Source: Choricystis sp. odSpoLacu1 (lineage: Eukaryota; Chlorophyta; Trebouxiophyceae). Taken from it: 64,000 nucleotides of DNA. How positions within the stretch are numbered: the stretch's first letter is position 1; each line of letters opens with the position of its first letter. The notes beneath the pieces are model-generated. The model was not told the DNA's origin, searched no databases, and worked only from the letters and a program-made list of their open reading frames with translations. The translations under genes and the position numbers were made by a program. Positions 41,643 to 51,560 of the stretch are shown here, piece after piece. The stretch is from positions 124,001 to 188,000 of the forward strand of contig OY253653.1 of the NCBI GenBank assembly GCA_958009055.1, written 5' to 3'.

Positions 41643-44105
41643 ATGCGCGGCGCGCGGCTGCTGCTGGCGCTGGCCGCGGCGACCGCTGTGGTGGTTGGGG
41701 CGCAGGATGCAGGTGAGTGCGTGCTGCGTGGTGGAAGCGATGCGAGGGAGAGAGAGAGGAGAGGTGCTTTCGATGCCTCGCGCCCTCGACCGCACACCGA
41801 CACTCCCCTCCCTCTCCTAGACGCCCCACCCCTCACCCTCGTCGTCCAACTGTCCGACCTCCACATCTCCTCCAACCGCCCCACGCCCCTGTCGTACGCC
41901 TACAAGGGCGACCCCGCGGCCGACGCGGTGGCGTTGGCTGCCGGGCCTCTCTCGCTCTGGCGTCCGTCTGCTCTCCTGATCACTGGTGATGTCACCCACG
42001 CCAAGACTCCCGACGGCCGCACCCGCCAGTGCGAGGACGAGTGGGATGCCTATGCGGGCGTGGTGGCGGCCGCGGGAGCCGCGCTGGAGGGGGAGGGACG
42101 GGTGGCGGAGGCGGCCGCGGCCGCGCGCGGCGCGCGGCGGGCGGTGCGACTGCCGCCGCCGCCCCCGCCTCGCGTCCTAGATGTGCGCGGCAACCACGAC
42201 GCCTTCAATGTGGCGGTGCGCGGCAACGCCAGCCAAGACCCCTTTGTGTGGGCGGGGGCGGCGGGGAGGCGGGCGGGAGGGGAGAGGGTCGCGTCCGCGG
42301 CGGTCGTGGGCGGGCGCGTGCTGCACGGCGCGCCGGGGGGCGCCCCACCCACCCTGCCGTCCTGCCCCTCCCTCCTGCTGCTGGGCGTGGACGCGACGCC
42401 AGCACCGGGACTGTCTGGATCCAACAACTTTGGGGGCGTGGTGGGTGTGCGGCTGGCGGCAGCGACGCGCGAAGCGTCGGCGGCGCTCTCCTCCGCAGCG
42501 GCCGCCGCCTGCCCCCCCGCCTCTCCACCACCCCCGCTGCTCGCCTACGGCCACTACCCGCTGGCCACGCTGGCCACCGACCACGCGCCGCCGCGGCCCA
42601 ACGCGCCCCCGCTGGCGGACGCGCTGGGAGGCGGCGGGAGTGGAAACACCACCACTCACCGCGCCTATCTCTCGGGCCACCTCCACTCCCTCTTTGGCCC
42701 CCGCCTGCGCCGCTTCCTCCCGTCTGTCTCCCTGGCCGAACTGGAGACGGCCGCCTGGACGGACGACCGCCGCTTGCGCATCGTGACGGCGGATGGAGGG
42801 GTGCTGGCGTTCAGCGATGTGCACTGGCAAGGCGCGCCGCGCGCGCCCGCCACGTGGCGCGCGGCCGACACCACCTCTCCCCACCTCGCCTGGCCGGACG
42901 GCACCCCCGTCGGCACCACCCTGCTGCACGTGTCCTACCCCCCCGACGGCCGCCTGGCCGCGGGGGGGGTGGCGTCCACGCAGCGGAGGGTGCGGGTGGT
43001 GGCGCTGAGCGCCGAGTGCCCGACGAGCGGGGGTGGTGGTGGCGACGACGCTGCGTGCGCTGGCGTGCCGCCCCCTCCTTCCGACGTCGCCCTGAACTAC
43101 GCGTGCGCCCCCAGCGGCGTCACAGGCACACTGGCCCTGTCCCCCGACGCCTCCACGTCGGCCGCTGTCGGCCCGGGAGGCTCAGTCTGGGCGGCCGAGT
43201 GGCCGCGGACCGCGTGTGCGCCCTCCGACACGCACACCCACCTCACCCCCACCGCCGCCTCCGCCACCATCGTCGGGCACCCCACCCCCGCGCCCCTGGT
43301 CGACGGCGCGCCTGGCGTCGGCACCTCCCCCCTCCCCCAAGACGACGTGTCTTCCCTTGAATCCTTTTTCGTTTCCGTTGATTGGCAGCTCGCCGCCCTG
43401 CGCCTCTTCTGGGGCTTGTGGGCTCTCCACTTTGGCCTTGCCCTCCTCCTGCCCCGCGCCCTGACGCGCTACCACATTGGGGCGGCCGTCGACGCGGCCG
43501 TGGCGAGGACGGCCCGCCCCTGGGCGCGGCCGGTGGTGGCTGCGGTTCTTTGGCTGCCGGCCGCTCTCGCCGACAACGCAGCCACCCCCTCCTTCTGGCT
43601 GCCGCAAGCCCTGTACTCGGCCTACCTGGCGGTGGGGCCGTGGGGGCTGGTGCGCACCCTGGGCGCCGCGCCGCCCGGGCTTTATTTCCCGCGCGGCGTG
43701 CTGCTGCCGCCGGGAGGGGTCGGCCCCACGTCTCGCCGCGGAGGGTTCCTGCCCACCCCGGACGCCGCCCGCGTGGGCGCCATCCACCTGGCTATTGTCG
43801 TGGGCCCAGTCACCCTGTGGCTGGCCGCCGTGGCGCGGGCGCGCGCGGTGGCACAGCGCGCGGGGAAGGGGGCGCCGTCGCGGGCAGCCATCGTCACGCT
43901 TGTTCTGGCCGCTCTGCCCGTCGCTGCCGCCGCCCGCCTGTTTGCACGCGCCTTTGTGTGGCAGGTGGGCGGCCCCTTGGCCGTGGCTACTGGACTGGGG
44001 CTCACGTGGGCGGCGCCGCTGGCGGGGGTGTTGGTGGCGGTCGAGTGTGCGCGCGCGCGGCGCGGCGGAGGGGTGGGTGCCGTGAGCTCCGTCAAGGACG
44101 CGTGA
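41643..44105 (+). CDS. TMEM62-like transmembrane calcineurin-type metallophosphoesterase
   Basis: Exons 41643-41712 and 41821-44105, giving 784 residues. The signal peptide (MRGARLLLALAAATAVVVGA) leads into a metallophosphoesterase domain with all blocks: VQLSDLHIS (D.H), LLITGDVTHAK (GD), LDVRGNHDAFNV (GNHD), LLAYGHYPLATL (GH.P) and AYLSGHLHSLFG (GHLH). A lumenal beta-rich part follows (TTLLHVSYPPDGRLAAGG). The C-terminal third has several membrane helices (LFWGLWALHFGLALLLP; IHLAIVVGPVTLWLAAVA; LAALPVAAAARLFARAF). This matches the TMEM62 layout of lumenal phosphoesterase plus C-terminal helices; the substrate is unknown. The intron uses GCAG|GTGAGT and CTCCTAG and creates QDADAPPLTL. Confidence 0.88.
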   Translation: MRGARLLLALAAATAVVVGAQDAGECVLRGGSDARERERRGAFDASRPRPHTDTPLPLLDAPPLTLVVQLSDLHISSNRPTPLSYAYKGDPAADAVALAAGPLSLWRPSALLITGDVTHAKTPDGRTRQCEDEWDAYAGVVAAAGAALEGEGRVAEAAAAARGARRAVRLPPPPPPRVLDVRGNHDAFNVAVRGNASQDPFVWAGAAGRRAGGERVASAAVVGGRVLHGAPGGAPPTLPSCPSLLLLGVDATPAPGLSGSNNFGGVVGVRLAAATREASAALSSAAAAACPPASPPPPLLAYGHYPLATLATDHAPPRPNAPPLADALGGGGSGNTTTHRAYLSGHLHSLFGPRLRRFLPSVSLAELETAAWTDDRRLRIVTADGGVLAFSDVHWQGAPRAPATWRAADTTSPHLAWPDGTPVGTTLLHVSYPPDGRLAAGGVASTQRRVRVVALSAECPTSGGGGGDDAACAGVPPPPSDVALNYACAPSGVTGTLALSPDASTSAAVGPGGSVWAAEWPRTACAPSDTHTHLTPTAASATIVGHPTPAPLVDGAPGVGTSPLPQDDVSSLESFFVSVDWQLAALRLFWGLWALHFGLALLLPRALTRYHIGAAVDAAVARTARPWARPVVAAVLWLPAALADNAATPSFWLPQALYSAYLAVGPWGLVRTLGAAPPGLYFPRGVLLPPGGVGPTSRRGGFLPTPDAARVGAIHLAIVVGPVTLWLAAVARARAVAQRAGKGAPSRAAIVTLVLAALPVAAAARLFARAFVWQVGGPLAVATGLGLTWAAPLAGVLVAVECARARRGGGVGAVSSVKDA

Positions 44106-44354
44106 GAGAGTGGGAAGAGTGGTGTGGGCTTCCTAGGCTTTTGATTTGAATTGAATGTTTAACGAAACGTTTTCCGTGGCCTGCGTGGTGTTTAGTAGCG
44201 AGAAAAAGAAAGAGGAGAGGAGGGTATACGAAACACGCTCGCCCATACTTTTTTGTTTTTCCACCCACCCACCCAGACTCGCGCCGCACCAAGGCCCACC
44301 CCACTCACCCACCGACCCACATGGACCCCCTAGACCCACCCTAAGTGCTGCCCC

Positions 44355-44703
44355 CCAAGACCGCGTCCGCCATCGACGTGCGCGCGAGGACGACCCGTGG
44401 GACAAGCGCACCGTCCCCCCACGCGGCGCGCGCCGGGCCCCCCTCCCACACCCCGCGCGACACGGAGCACCAGCTGGCCACCCTCCGCGGCCACGCTGCC
44501 AAGCACAGCCACGCGTCCGACTGCAAGGCGGCAGCGCCGGGGCACGGCGGGCGCTACCTGCCGCCGACGGACAAGAAAAAAGGCAAAAAAAGACGGGGGG
44601 CGCGGGGTGGGTGGGGCCCGAAGCGGATGGCGTGGCCGAGATGCTGGATGAGGAGGAGTCGGTGACTGTGCTGGACGCGGGCGACCCCAACGCGGAGGAG
44701 TGA
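44355..44703 (+). CDS. Doubtful short basic/acidic protein, start not determined
   Basis: A short coding-like stretch with two halves in different frames: HQLATLRGHAAKHSHASDCK and GGRYLPPTDKKKGKKRRG, then EADGVAEMLDEEESVTVLDA and GDPNAEE before the stop at 44703. The switch falls in an A/G-run region (44575-44605). The pattern of a Lys-rich stretch, GGWG and an acidic DPN tail gives it a protein-like look, but I do not recognise a family, and no convincing start codon or upstream exon was found. It could be the last exon of a gene whose 5' part I missed, or noncoding. It sits just downstream of the TMEM62-like gene on the same strand. Confidence 0.35.
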
Positions 44704-44744
44704 GGTGGAGAGGTGGGGAGGGAAGAAAACGCACACACACGCAC

Positions 44745-44940
44745 ACACCTGCGTTGAGAGGGGAGAAGGTGGATCGAAAGAAGGGAGAAGAGAGAGCACG
44801 TTGGAAACAGCAACGACGCCCCACAACCCTTCACGCAGGTGATCACCTGCGTGAGAGGGGTGGGTCGAAGAGAGAGAAGAGAAAACACGCTGAAACACCG
44901 ACAACGCACACCCTTTTCCCCCCCCCCCCCCCCATCTCGC
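44745..44940 (+). repeat. Imperfect tandem duplication of about 95 bp with a 24-bp perfect palindrome at the junction
   Basis: Two adjacent copies begin with ACCTGCGT(T)GAGAGGGG and continue GGTCGAA, AGAGAGAAGAGA, then CACG.TG(G)AAACA.C.A(A)CGAC. Copy 1 covers about 44748-44842 and copy 2 about 44845-44910. At the boundary, 44831-44854 reads the same on both strands (half site TCACGCAGGTGA). The block lies between the doubtful short gene and the OEP24-like gene, upstream of the latter. Confidence 0.8.
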
Positions 44941-44989
44941 GCCTCCCCCGCCCCTGTCTCTCTCCTCCCCCCCCCCCACCCCACACACC

Positions 44990-46014
44990 ATGCCCCCCAT
45001 CCAGTTCTCTTCCACCGGGTCTCTGCTGCTCAAAGACCTGGACGCCGAGCTCTCCCCCGCGGGCGGCGTCGACGCGGGGGCTGTGCTGACCGCGAAGACG
45101 GTGCGTGAGGTGGTGGGGTGTGTGGGTTGCGTCCCTGGGGGAAGGAGGGGTCTCTGTGTCTGTATTTGGCGTGTGCGGGGCCAAGGGAGGGAGCCTGCGC
45201 GCGGCGGGGAGGCACATGACATTTTCCGCAGACGCGGCGCCTCATCCCCCCAGCCTCAAACCCACCCTCTCCACGACAGACCATCAACAGTGTCACCTAC
45301 ACCCTCGCCGCCTCGGAGGCCACCCTCAAAAACAGCCGCTCCCTCACGGGAGCCTGGGTGTCCGCCTCCACGGCGGTGGGGGAGGGGGTGACCGGGACTG
45401 TTGCTTACGACCTGGGCAACCGCACCTCCTCTGGCGCCCTCGTCGCCTCCCGCTCCCTCGCGTCCCGCCCCCTGGACTTGGGCGTCCGCTGGGCGGAGAA
45501 AGGGAACGCGTGGTCGCTGGAGGCGGCGGCCAAGCCGGTGGCCGGGCACAAAGTGTTCGCCGCGTTCAACCCTGCCACTCGTGCCACTGTCGCGTCCTGG
45601 ACCGCCGACCTGGGGGACGGCGCCTCCGCCCAGGTCGCCCACAACTTTGCCAAGGGGTCCACCGGCCTGACCGCGGCGCGCGTGGTGGGTGGGGACAAGC
45701 TGGTCGCTGGCTACACCCTCCCCGACCGCATCGCCACGGTGGGCTGGGGGCGCGGCCCCCTCCGCTTTGGCGTCAAAGCCAAGCAGCGTGCCAGTGGCGG
45801 CGCGTTCGGCGCCCCCTCCGTCTCGCTGTCGGTGGACCGGGCGTTCGAGTGGGACGCCGTCCTCCCCTGGGCGCGCGCGCCGCCGCCGCCGCCGCCGCCC
45901 AAGACCAACCCCCTGCTGGACGGCAGCCTGCTGCGCCGCCTGGGGGAGCTGGACGCCATTCGGTCGCTGAAGGGGGTGGCCGTGGAAACCTTTTCGCGCG
46001 CCAAGCCGGCGTGA
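44990..46014 (+). CDS. OEP24-like chloroplast outer-envelope pore protein
   Basis: Exons 44990-45100 and 45280-46014, giving 281 residues. The protein is built of alternating beta strands typical of a small beta-barrel: ATLKNSRSLTGAWVSASTAV, GTVAYDLGNRTSSGALVASR, LDLGVRWAEKGNAWSLEAAA, HKVFAAFNPATRATVASWTA, LTAARVVGGDKLVAGYTLPD and LRFGVKAKQRASGG, with SVSLSVDRAFEWD near the C-terminus. Order and spacing recall plant OEP24, a slightly cation-selective, solute-permeable pore of the plastid outer envelope. No N-terminal transit peptide is present, as expected for an outer-envelope protein. A VDAC-type or unrelated barrel is the alternative. A (CCG)n tract encodes a proline run just after the barrel. 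Confidence 0.7.
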
Positions 46015-46360
46015 GGAGAGAGGAAAGGGGGGGTGGGGGGACCCCGACCCACGCACTCTCTCTCTCTCTGTGTCTCTCTCCCCAAGCGCCATTATGTGGC
46101 TGCGGCTAGAGAGAGAGGGAGGCGTGCGCGCGCGGCGGGGAGGGGTTTTTGGGGGGCCCAGAGAGGCACACGACACAACACTCACACGCCCGCTTTTCTT
46201 TTTTCTTCTCGGGTTTTTGTTGAAACAAAGAAATCACACACACGCATCCATACAAACAACACAATGGTCGCCACTTTTTCCCAACGTCAGACAATGCAGG
46301 TCGTATTCACACATCAAAATTAATCAGTTTTCTTTTTTTTTTGGGGGGGGGGGGGGGGCA
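46015..46360. other. Intergenic region between convergent genes, ending in T10-G16
   Basis: 346 bp between the OEP24-like stop and the stop of the next minus-strand gene. It contains a short CT/CTCTG repeat (46057-46078), an AT-richer part, and a run of about ten T followed by sixteen G (46333-46358) adjoining the downstream stop codon. No coding feature is supported. Confidence 0.5.
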
Positions 46361-47261
46361 TCACGTTTGCCACGCCGGCCGCCGCCGCCCACCGCCTCCC
46401 CCACCTTTCCCCACCAGCGTGCGCAGGCCCGCCTCCTCATCGGACGCCGCCCCGGACGCCAGCGCTGACGAGGACAGCGCGTGCGATGCTGCCGCGCCCC
46501 GGCTGGTCCGGCGCGGCGGGGCTGGCGTGGCGTCTTCATCACCACCCGCCACCGCTGCCGCCGCACTCGCCAACGCGGCCGCCACCATGCCAGCCGCCGC
46601 CTGCCGCTCCGCGCCCGGCCCCAGGTGACCCGCCGGCGCGCCCGCCACCGGCCGCCGCGCGCGGCGGCGCGGCGACGCGTCGTCGTCGTCGCGACCGCCG
46701 AGGCGCAGTCCATTCACGGACCCCGTCAGTTCGGCAACTTTCGCAGCACGCGCGGGAGATGCCGCAGACGCTGCACTTCCGTTGGCGGCGGCCGCCTCCC
46801 GCCGCGCCCACGGAAACGGGGCTTCTTCGCGACGCGTCTTCATGCCAGCGGCAGGGCCGCCGGCCGCCGCCCCAGGGCTACGACATGGATGCGGCGCACG
46901 CGGCGGGGACGCCCCCCCTCCATCCGCCAGGGCGGCCAGGGAGGGGGCGGCGCCGGCCAGCAGGTCGCGGCGCGCGGGGGCAGCGTGGCGGACGGACGTG
47001 GGGGCCCAGGCGGACGGGGCGCCCGCGACGACGGCGTCGCCCGCGTCCGAGGTGGATGATGGTTTGGATGCTCTGTGTGTGGGGGGGGGGGGGATGGAGA
47101 GGCGTGAGAGAGAGGGACGGGCAGGGACGCGGAGGAGCGTGTTTTACCACACGACGTCGAATTGACGGCCACGCCAAAACTCACCCCGCGTCCGCCTCTG
47201 TTGGGCGCGGGCCCACGCCACGACGTCGTGGTGGACGCAGCGACCCGTCTGGGTTCCACAT
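46361..47261 (-). CDS. Hypothetical Ala-rich protein
   Basis: Exons 47261-47185 and 47072-46361, giving 262 residues if started at ATG 47261 (MWNPDGSLRPPRRRGVGPRP). The intron has a GTGAGT donor and a CA/C-rich acceptor, and the frame is continuous across it. Exon 2 includes SDAGDAVVAGAPSAWAPTSV, APARRDLLAGAAPSLAALAD, ARAAKVAELTGSVNGLRLGG, DDDDASPRRRARRP and AAAGMVAAALASAAAAVAGG, ending in a basic tail. It is low in complexity and mostly disordered-looking, with one possible helix. I recognise no family. Codon-position composition and the intact frame over 700 bp support coding. Another upstream start is possible. Confidence 0.5.
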
Positions 47262-47408
47262 GAGTTGTTGAAACTGTGGAGGAGAAAGTGTGGCGCGAAA
47301 AAAAAAAAGGCGCGAAATGTGTTCGGCTTGTTTTTCACTCTGCCGCAAACACCGGCGCTGCCACAACCACGACACGGTCGGTCGGTCGGTCGGTCACTCT
47401 TCTTCATC

Positions 47409-48756
47409 TCACTCGGCGGCAGCGGCTGCCGTCGCGAAGCGCTGCCACCACCCCTCACGCTTCTCCATCTTCTTCTTGGGCAGCGGGAAGCCACCAAGAT
47501 TAAGCATCCCCGCCGCGCCGTCCCTCGCCTCCACGCCCATACGCAGCCGAAAGTATCCGGCGTCGCCAAATTTGTCTCCCCACGCATTTTTCAACAGCCA
47601 ATGAGGGCCGTGGATTGCGTCTTCCTCAAAGTAGCCCACAACGACGACGGCGTGATCCAGAGGGCGCGCGCACCCGGTCTCTGATTTGTTCGCGCCAAAC
47701 GTCATCACGCCTGGACCAGTGTATGCGTGCCAATCATCAATGAAATCGCCACAGCACACCGCGACGGACACGGGGTGTTGAGCGACGGCAGCCTTGAGCG
47801 CGGCTTCAGAGCGGCGCGGGACTTTGACGTATTTTTGAATCTGCGCCACGTGACGAGCTTCCTTGCGCGCAGAGCAGGCGGACGTGCCTTTTGCGTGCTG
47901 GCCTGTGTATGGGTAGTCCTCCTCAGAGTCCAGGCCACCATTGTGGCGAATGTAGGCAAAAGCCCCTTCCACGGAGCCACCCTTGCAGCCCTTGTCTTTA
48001 AACGGCGGTCCGCGGTCGCAATCGATCAACTGTTGCTCACTCAACGCCGGCGGCTTTCCAGTCGCCAGGCCTATCGATCCCTCCAGAACACCGGTGGCCG
48101 AGAAGCTCCAGCAACAGCCGCATGATATGTTGTCGCGGTGCTGATTTTTGACGGGCCCCATGATGCCAGCAGCGCGCCAGTCGACGGACGGCGGCGGCGG
48201 ACGCGGACGCGGGCGTCTGCGACCGACCCGACCCTCGAAAGCGTATGGAAACGCGGCCAGCGTGGTGGCCTCATCCTCCGACTCATCGCCCATGCGCGTC
48301 AGCCCCGCCAGCAGGGTGGCGCGGTCGACGGCGGCGATGCCGTTGAGCGCGAGCGTTTTTTCGCCGCGTGCCGCCGCGGCGGCTGCCCAGCGCGCCACGT
48401 TGTGGCTCCAGACGGCAAAACCAGCAGCATCATTGGCGTCATGTCCATAGTGAGCCGTCCACGCGGCGTGGGCGGCGACCGGGTTGGTCTGGGGAGGGAA
48501 AGGAGTTTTTTATTTTTGCGTCGGCGGTGCGCCCTAGTAAAACCCTTTCCATCTCGCGGGCGGTTGGCCCCCTTTCTGCGCCCCGATGCCGTCTCCGACA
48601 CCGTGTGTCGATGCATTGTCTTCCACACTCTCCATCGTCACTCACTTGGACCAGCGCGACGTCCACCTCGAACGGCGGGCGCGGCGACTGCGCGAGCAAG
48701 GCGGCATGCGCTGCCGCCATGCACACGGCGACGAGCGCCAGCAGCGCGATACGCAT
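47409..48756 (-). CDS. Papain-family cysteine protease (C1A) with signal peptide
   Basis: Exons 48756-48646 and 48488-47409, giving 396 residues. The signal peptide (MRIALLALVAVCMAAAHAAL) is followed by a short inhibitor-like propeptide (AHAAWTAHYGHDANDAAGFA; VWSHNVARWAAAA), then the mature enzyme: VDWRAAGIMGPVKNQ (oxyanion Gln), NISCGCCWSFSATG (catalytic Cys before Trp), GCKGGSVEGAFAYI, GLDSEEDYPYTGQ, LDHAVVVVGYF (catalytic His) and LLKNAWGDKFGDAGYFRL (catalytic Asn). It differs from canonical papains by CGCCWSFS for CGSCWSFS and KNAWG for KNSWG; catalytic residues are kept. A vacuolar or secreted thiol protease is predicted. Homologues are common in algae. Confidence 0.93.
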
Positions 48757-49372
48757 TCTTGGGAAGTAGAGTGGGCGTGCTGTGTGTCACGTGCCGTGCT
48801 AGGCTGCAGCAGGGCTGGCGCGTCGACAAACGTTGTGTGCCGTTGGTTCTCTTTTCCTGTTTTCGCTCCCGCACCACACAGTCACAGCGGGCACAGCTTC
48901 AGCCACATTTGCGCCCTCTTTGCCGGCGGCCACACCGCACGCCGGTCGGCTGGCTGCCCACACACGTGCACGTGTGTGCTTCCGTTTTCTTCACCTTGGT
49001 GAAACTCGAGGGCGGCGGACTCCCTTGCCCCCACGCGTGTGGACGAATTCGCGCCTGCCCCCTTGCCGCGGACGCGTCGCCATGGTGAGGCGGAGGTCGT
49101 TGCCCACGCGTGAGAAGGTTGCAGACGCATGATCAAGGGGGTGGATGCGTGATAGAACGCGCGCTAGGCCGGCGGGGGCCCGGCGGCGACCCACAAAAAA
49201 AACACCCTGGCTCGCATGCCGCTGCCCCTCCCCGTCCCCCGCCGCGCTCCCGCACACTAGCCCCCCCTAGTTGCTCAGCGACGATGCCAGTATTGATGTG
49301 GGGGTAGTGCAGGTCGCCTTTCAACCCCTTCATACACCAACCACCCACTCCCCACACCCCCCATCCCTAGGC
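48757..49372. promoter_or_regulatory. Divergent region and first intron between the protease and MFS genes
   Basis: 48757-49081 separates the divergent start codons and should hold both promoters. 49082-49084 is the proposed ATG of the MFS gene, and 49085-49372 is its first intron (GTGAGG donor, CCCTAG acceptor). I see no other gene. Promoter role is by position only. Confidence 0.45.
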
Positions 49373-51288
49373 GCCCCCCGCCGCCAAACCGTCCGCCTTC
49401 TCCGTGGCCACCACGCCCTCCTCCGACGGCTCCATCGTGGCCGAGGACGTGCCCCTGGCCTCTGTACCCTCACGCCCTCCTGCCGGCTTCTATGCGCGCC
49501 AATCAGCGCCCCCCACCGTCGCAGAGTCCACGTTCACCGTCGCCGACGCGGTCGACCGCGCCGGCTTCACCCGCTTCCACGTCGCCCTGCTCATCCTGGC
49601 GGGCGCTGTGTGGGCGGCGGACGCCATGGAGATGATGCTGCTGTCGTTTGTGGGGCCGGCGGCGTCGTGTGAGTGGGGGTTGAGTGGGTCTCAAGAAGCA
49701 GCGCTTTCGACCGCGGTTTTCGGAGGGATGCTGGTGGGAGCCTACGCCTGGGGCGCTCTATCAGACGCGTTCGGCCGTCGTGCCGCGTTTGCCGCTCCAG
49801 CTGTCTTCATGCTGGTGTTTTCGTTGGCGTCGGCGGCGGCGCCCAACTATCCCGCGCTGCTCGCGCTGCGCGCCCTCGTCGGCATCGGCCTCGGCGGCGC
49901 CCCCGTCGCCTTTGCCCTCTTCCTCGAGTTTGCGCCCTCAGCCACCCGTGGCCTCGCCCTCGTCGGCGTGCAAGCCTTCTGGACGATCGGCTCCATTGCT
50001 GAAGCCGCCCTCGCCTGGGGTGTGGTGGGCTCCCTCGGCTGGCGCTGGCTGATCGCCCTCTCCTCCACTCCCTGCCTCATCCTCGTCGCCGTCATCCCCT
50101 GCGTGCCCGAATCCCCATTCTACCTGGCCGCCACCGGGCGCACCGACGCCGCGGAAGCGGTGTTGAGGCGTGTCGCAGCATCAGCCGGGCGGGCGCTGCC
50201 GCCGGGGAGGCTGGCGGTGCCAGCCTCTGACAAGCGCCCGCCGTCGGCGCCCGGGCCGTTGCCTCCCTACGGGGCAGAGGGCGTGCTCCCCGCCCCCCGC
50301 CCCCCCAGGCGCGAGACGTGGAGGGACAAGGTCAGGGTTGCGGCGGCAGGGGTTGGAGACTTGTTTACTCCCGCCCTGCGGCGCACCTCCTGCCTGCTGC
50401 TCGTCGTCTGGATGGTCAACGCGCTGGTGTATTATTCGCTGGTCCTGCTGACCACCACTGTGCAGACGGGAGGGGGCTCGAAGCCACGGTGTGGGGAGCA
50501 TGGCACGCTGCGATACACCTCACAAGAGATGGGGGCCATCTTTGCGGACGCGTGCGCCGAGCTGCCCGGGCTGCTGGTGGCGGCGGTGGCCATCGACCTG
50601 ATTGGGAGGCGGATGTGAGTGTTGCTGTGTGGGTAGAGGGGGGGGGGTGCTTGGTGTTTGCGTGTCCAACGGGGAGAGTGTTTGGGTTTTGAGAAAAATG
50701 GAGTGTGCCTGAGCAGCCAAAAAATGCTGCCGCCCCTCCCCCCTCCACCAACCCTGACCAGAACGCACACACCTTCACCCATCCCACAGCACCCTCGGCA
50801 CCCTCCTCGCCTTCCTGGCCGCCGCCACCGCCGCCCTGGCCGCGTCCCGCTCCCCCACCGCGATCGCTGCGACGCTGTTCATCGCGCGCGGCGCGTCGAT
50901 GGGGGCCTACACCACCCTCTACATCTACACCCCTGAAGCCTACCCGACGCGCGTGCGGTCGCTGGCGCTGGGCGTCAACTTAGCGCTGGCCAGGATCGGG
51001 GCGCTGGTGTCGCCGAGCCTGGCGGTGACGGCCGCGCGGAGGGGGCACGCGTCGGCGGCGGAGGGCGCGCTGGCGGCTGCTGCTGCCGTGGCCGCCATCT
51101 GCGTGTTCTTCCTGCGCGTGGAGACAGGTGGGCGCCAGCTCACAGTCACAGAGGCGGTGCCTCCCTCGCTCGAGACGCCGAGCGTGGTGCGCCAGCGCTC
51201 CAAACAGCGCGCGCGCAACATGGAGCGGTGCGCCACGACGGCGGGGCGCATCGAGGAGGTGGGTGTGCTGGGTGATGGGCGGGTGTGA
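49082..51288 (+). CDS. Major facilitator superfamily transporter, SV2/SVOP-like
   Basis: Proposed exons: 49082-49084 (ATG alone), 49373-50614 and 50790-51288, about 580 residues. After an N-terminal tail come twelve membrane helices. Signatures are GFTRFHVALLILAGAVWAAD, AMEMMLLSFVGPA, GGMLVGAYAWGALSDAFGRR (MFS loop 2-3 motif G...D..GRR), RALVGIGLGGAPVAFALFLE (family GxGxGG.PV...EF), PSATRGLAL and IPCVPESPFYLA. The C-half has DLIGRRM|TLGTLLAF, ARGASMGAYTTLYIYTPEAY and PTRVRS. This is the organic-ion/SV2 branch; the cargo is unknown. The seven-C run at 49376-49382 puts the start one base out of frame; with six C the N-terminus reads MAPPAKPSAFSV. The C-terminus is hydrophilic and may be variable. 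Confidence 0.85.
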
Positions 51289-51560
51289 GAAAGAGAGAGG
51301 GAGCTGTATTTGTTTGTGTGGGTTAAGTCTGTGTGCGTAATTCTGTTTTGCGTTGGAAAAACTTTGTTTTGTTTTATGTGTACGTTCCTAAGAAACCACA
51401 CACGCGGCCTCTGCGCTGCCGCCAATCAATCATCTATATGCGGGGTGTGGTTTGTGCACAAACCAAAACAGTGCCAGTTTTACAGAGGGGGACAACCAGT
51501 GAATGAGAAAAAACGCGTGCGACGTTCATGAAAACAAAAAAAAAACACCTTCCCTCTCTC

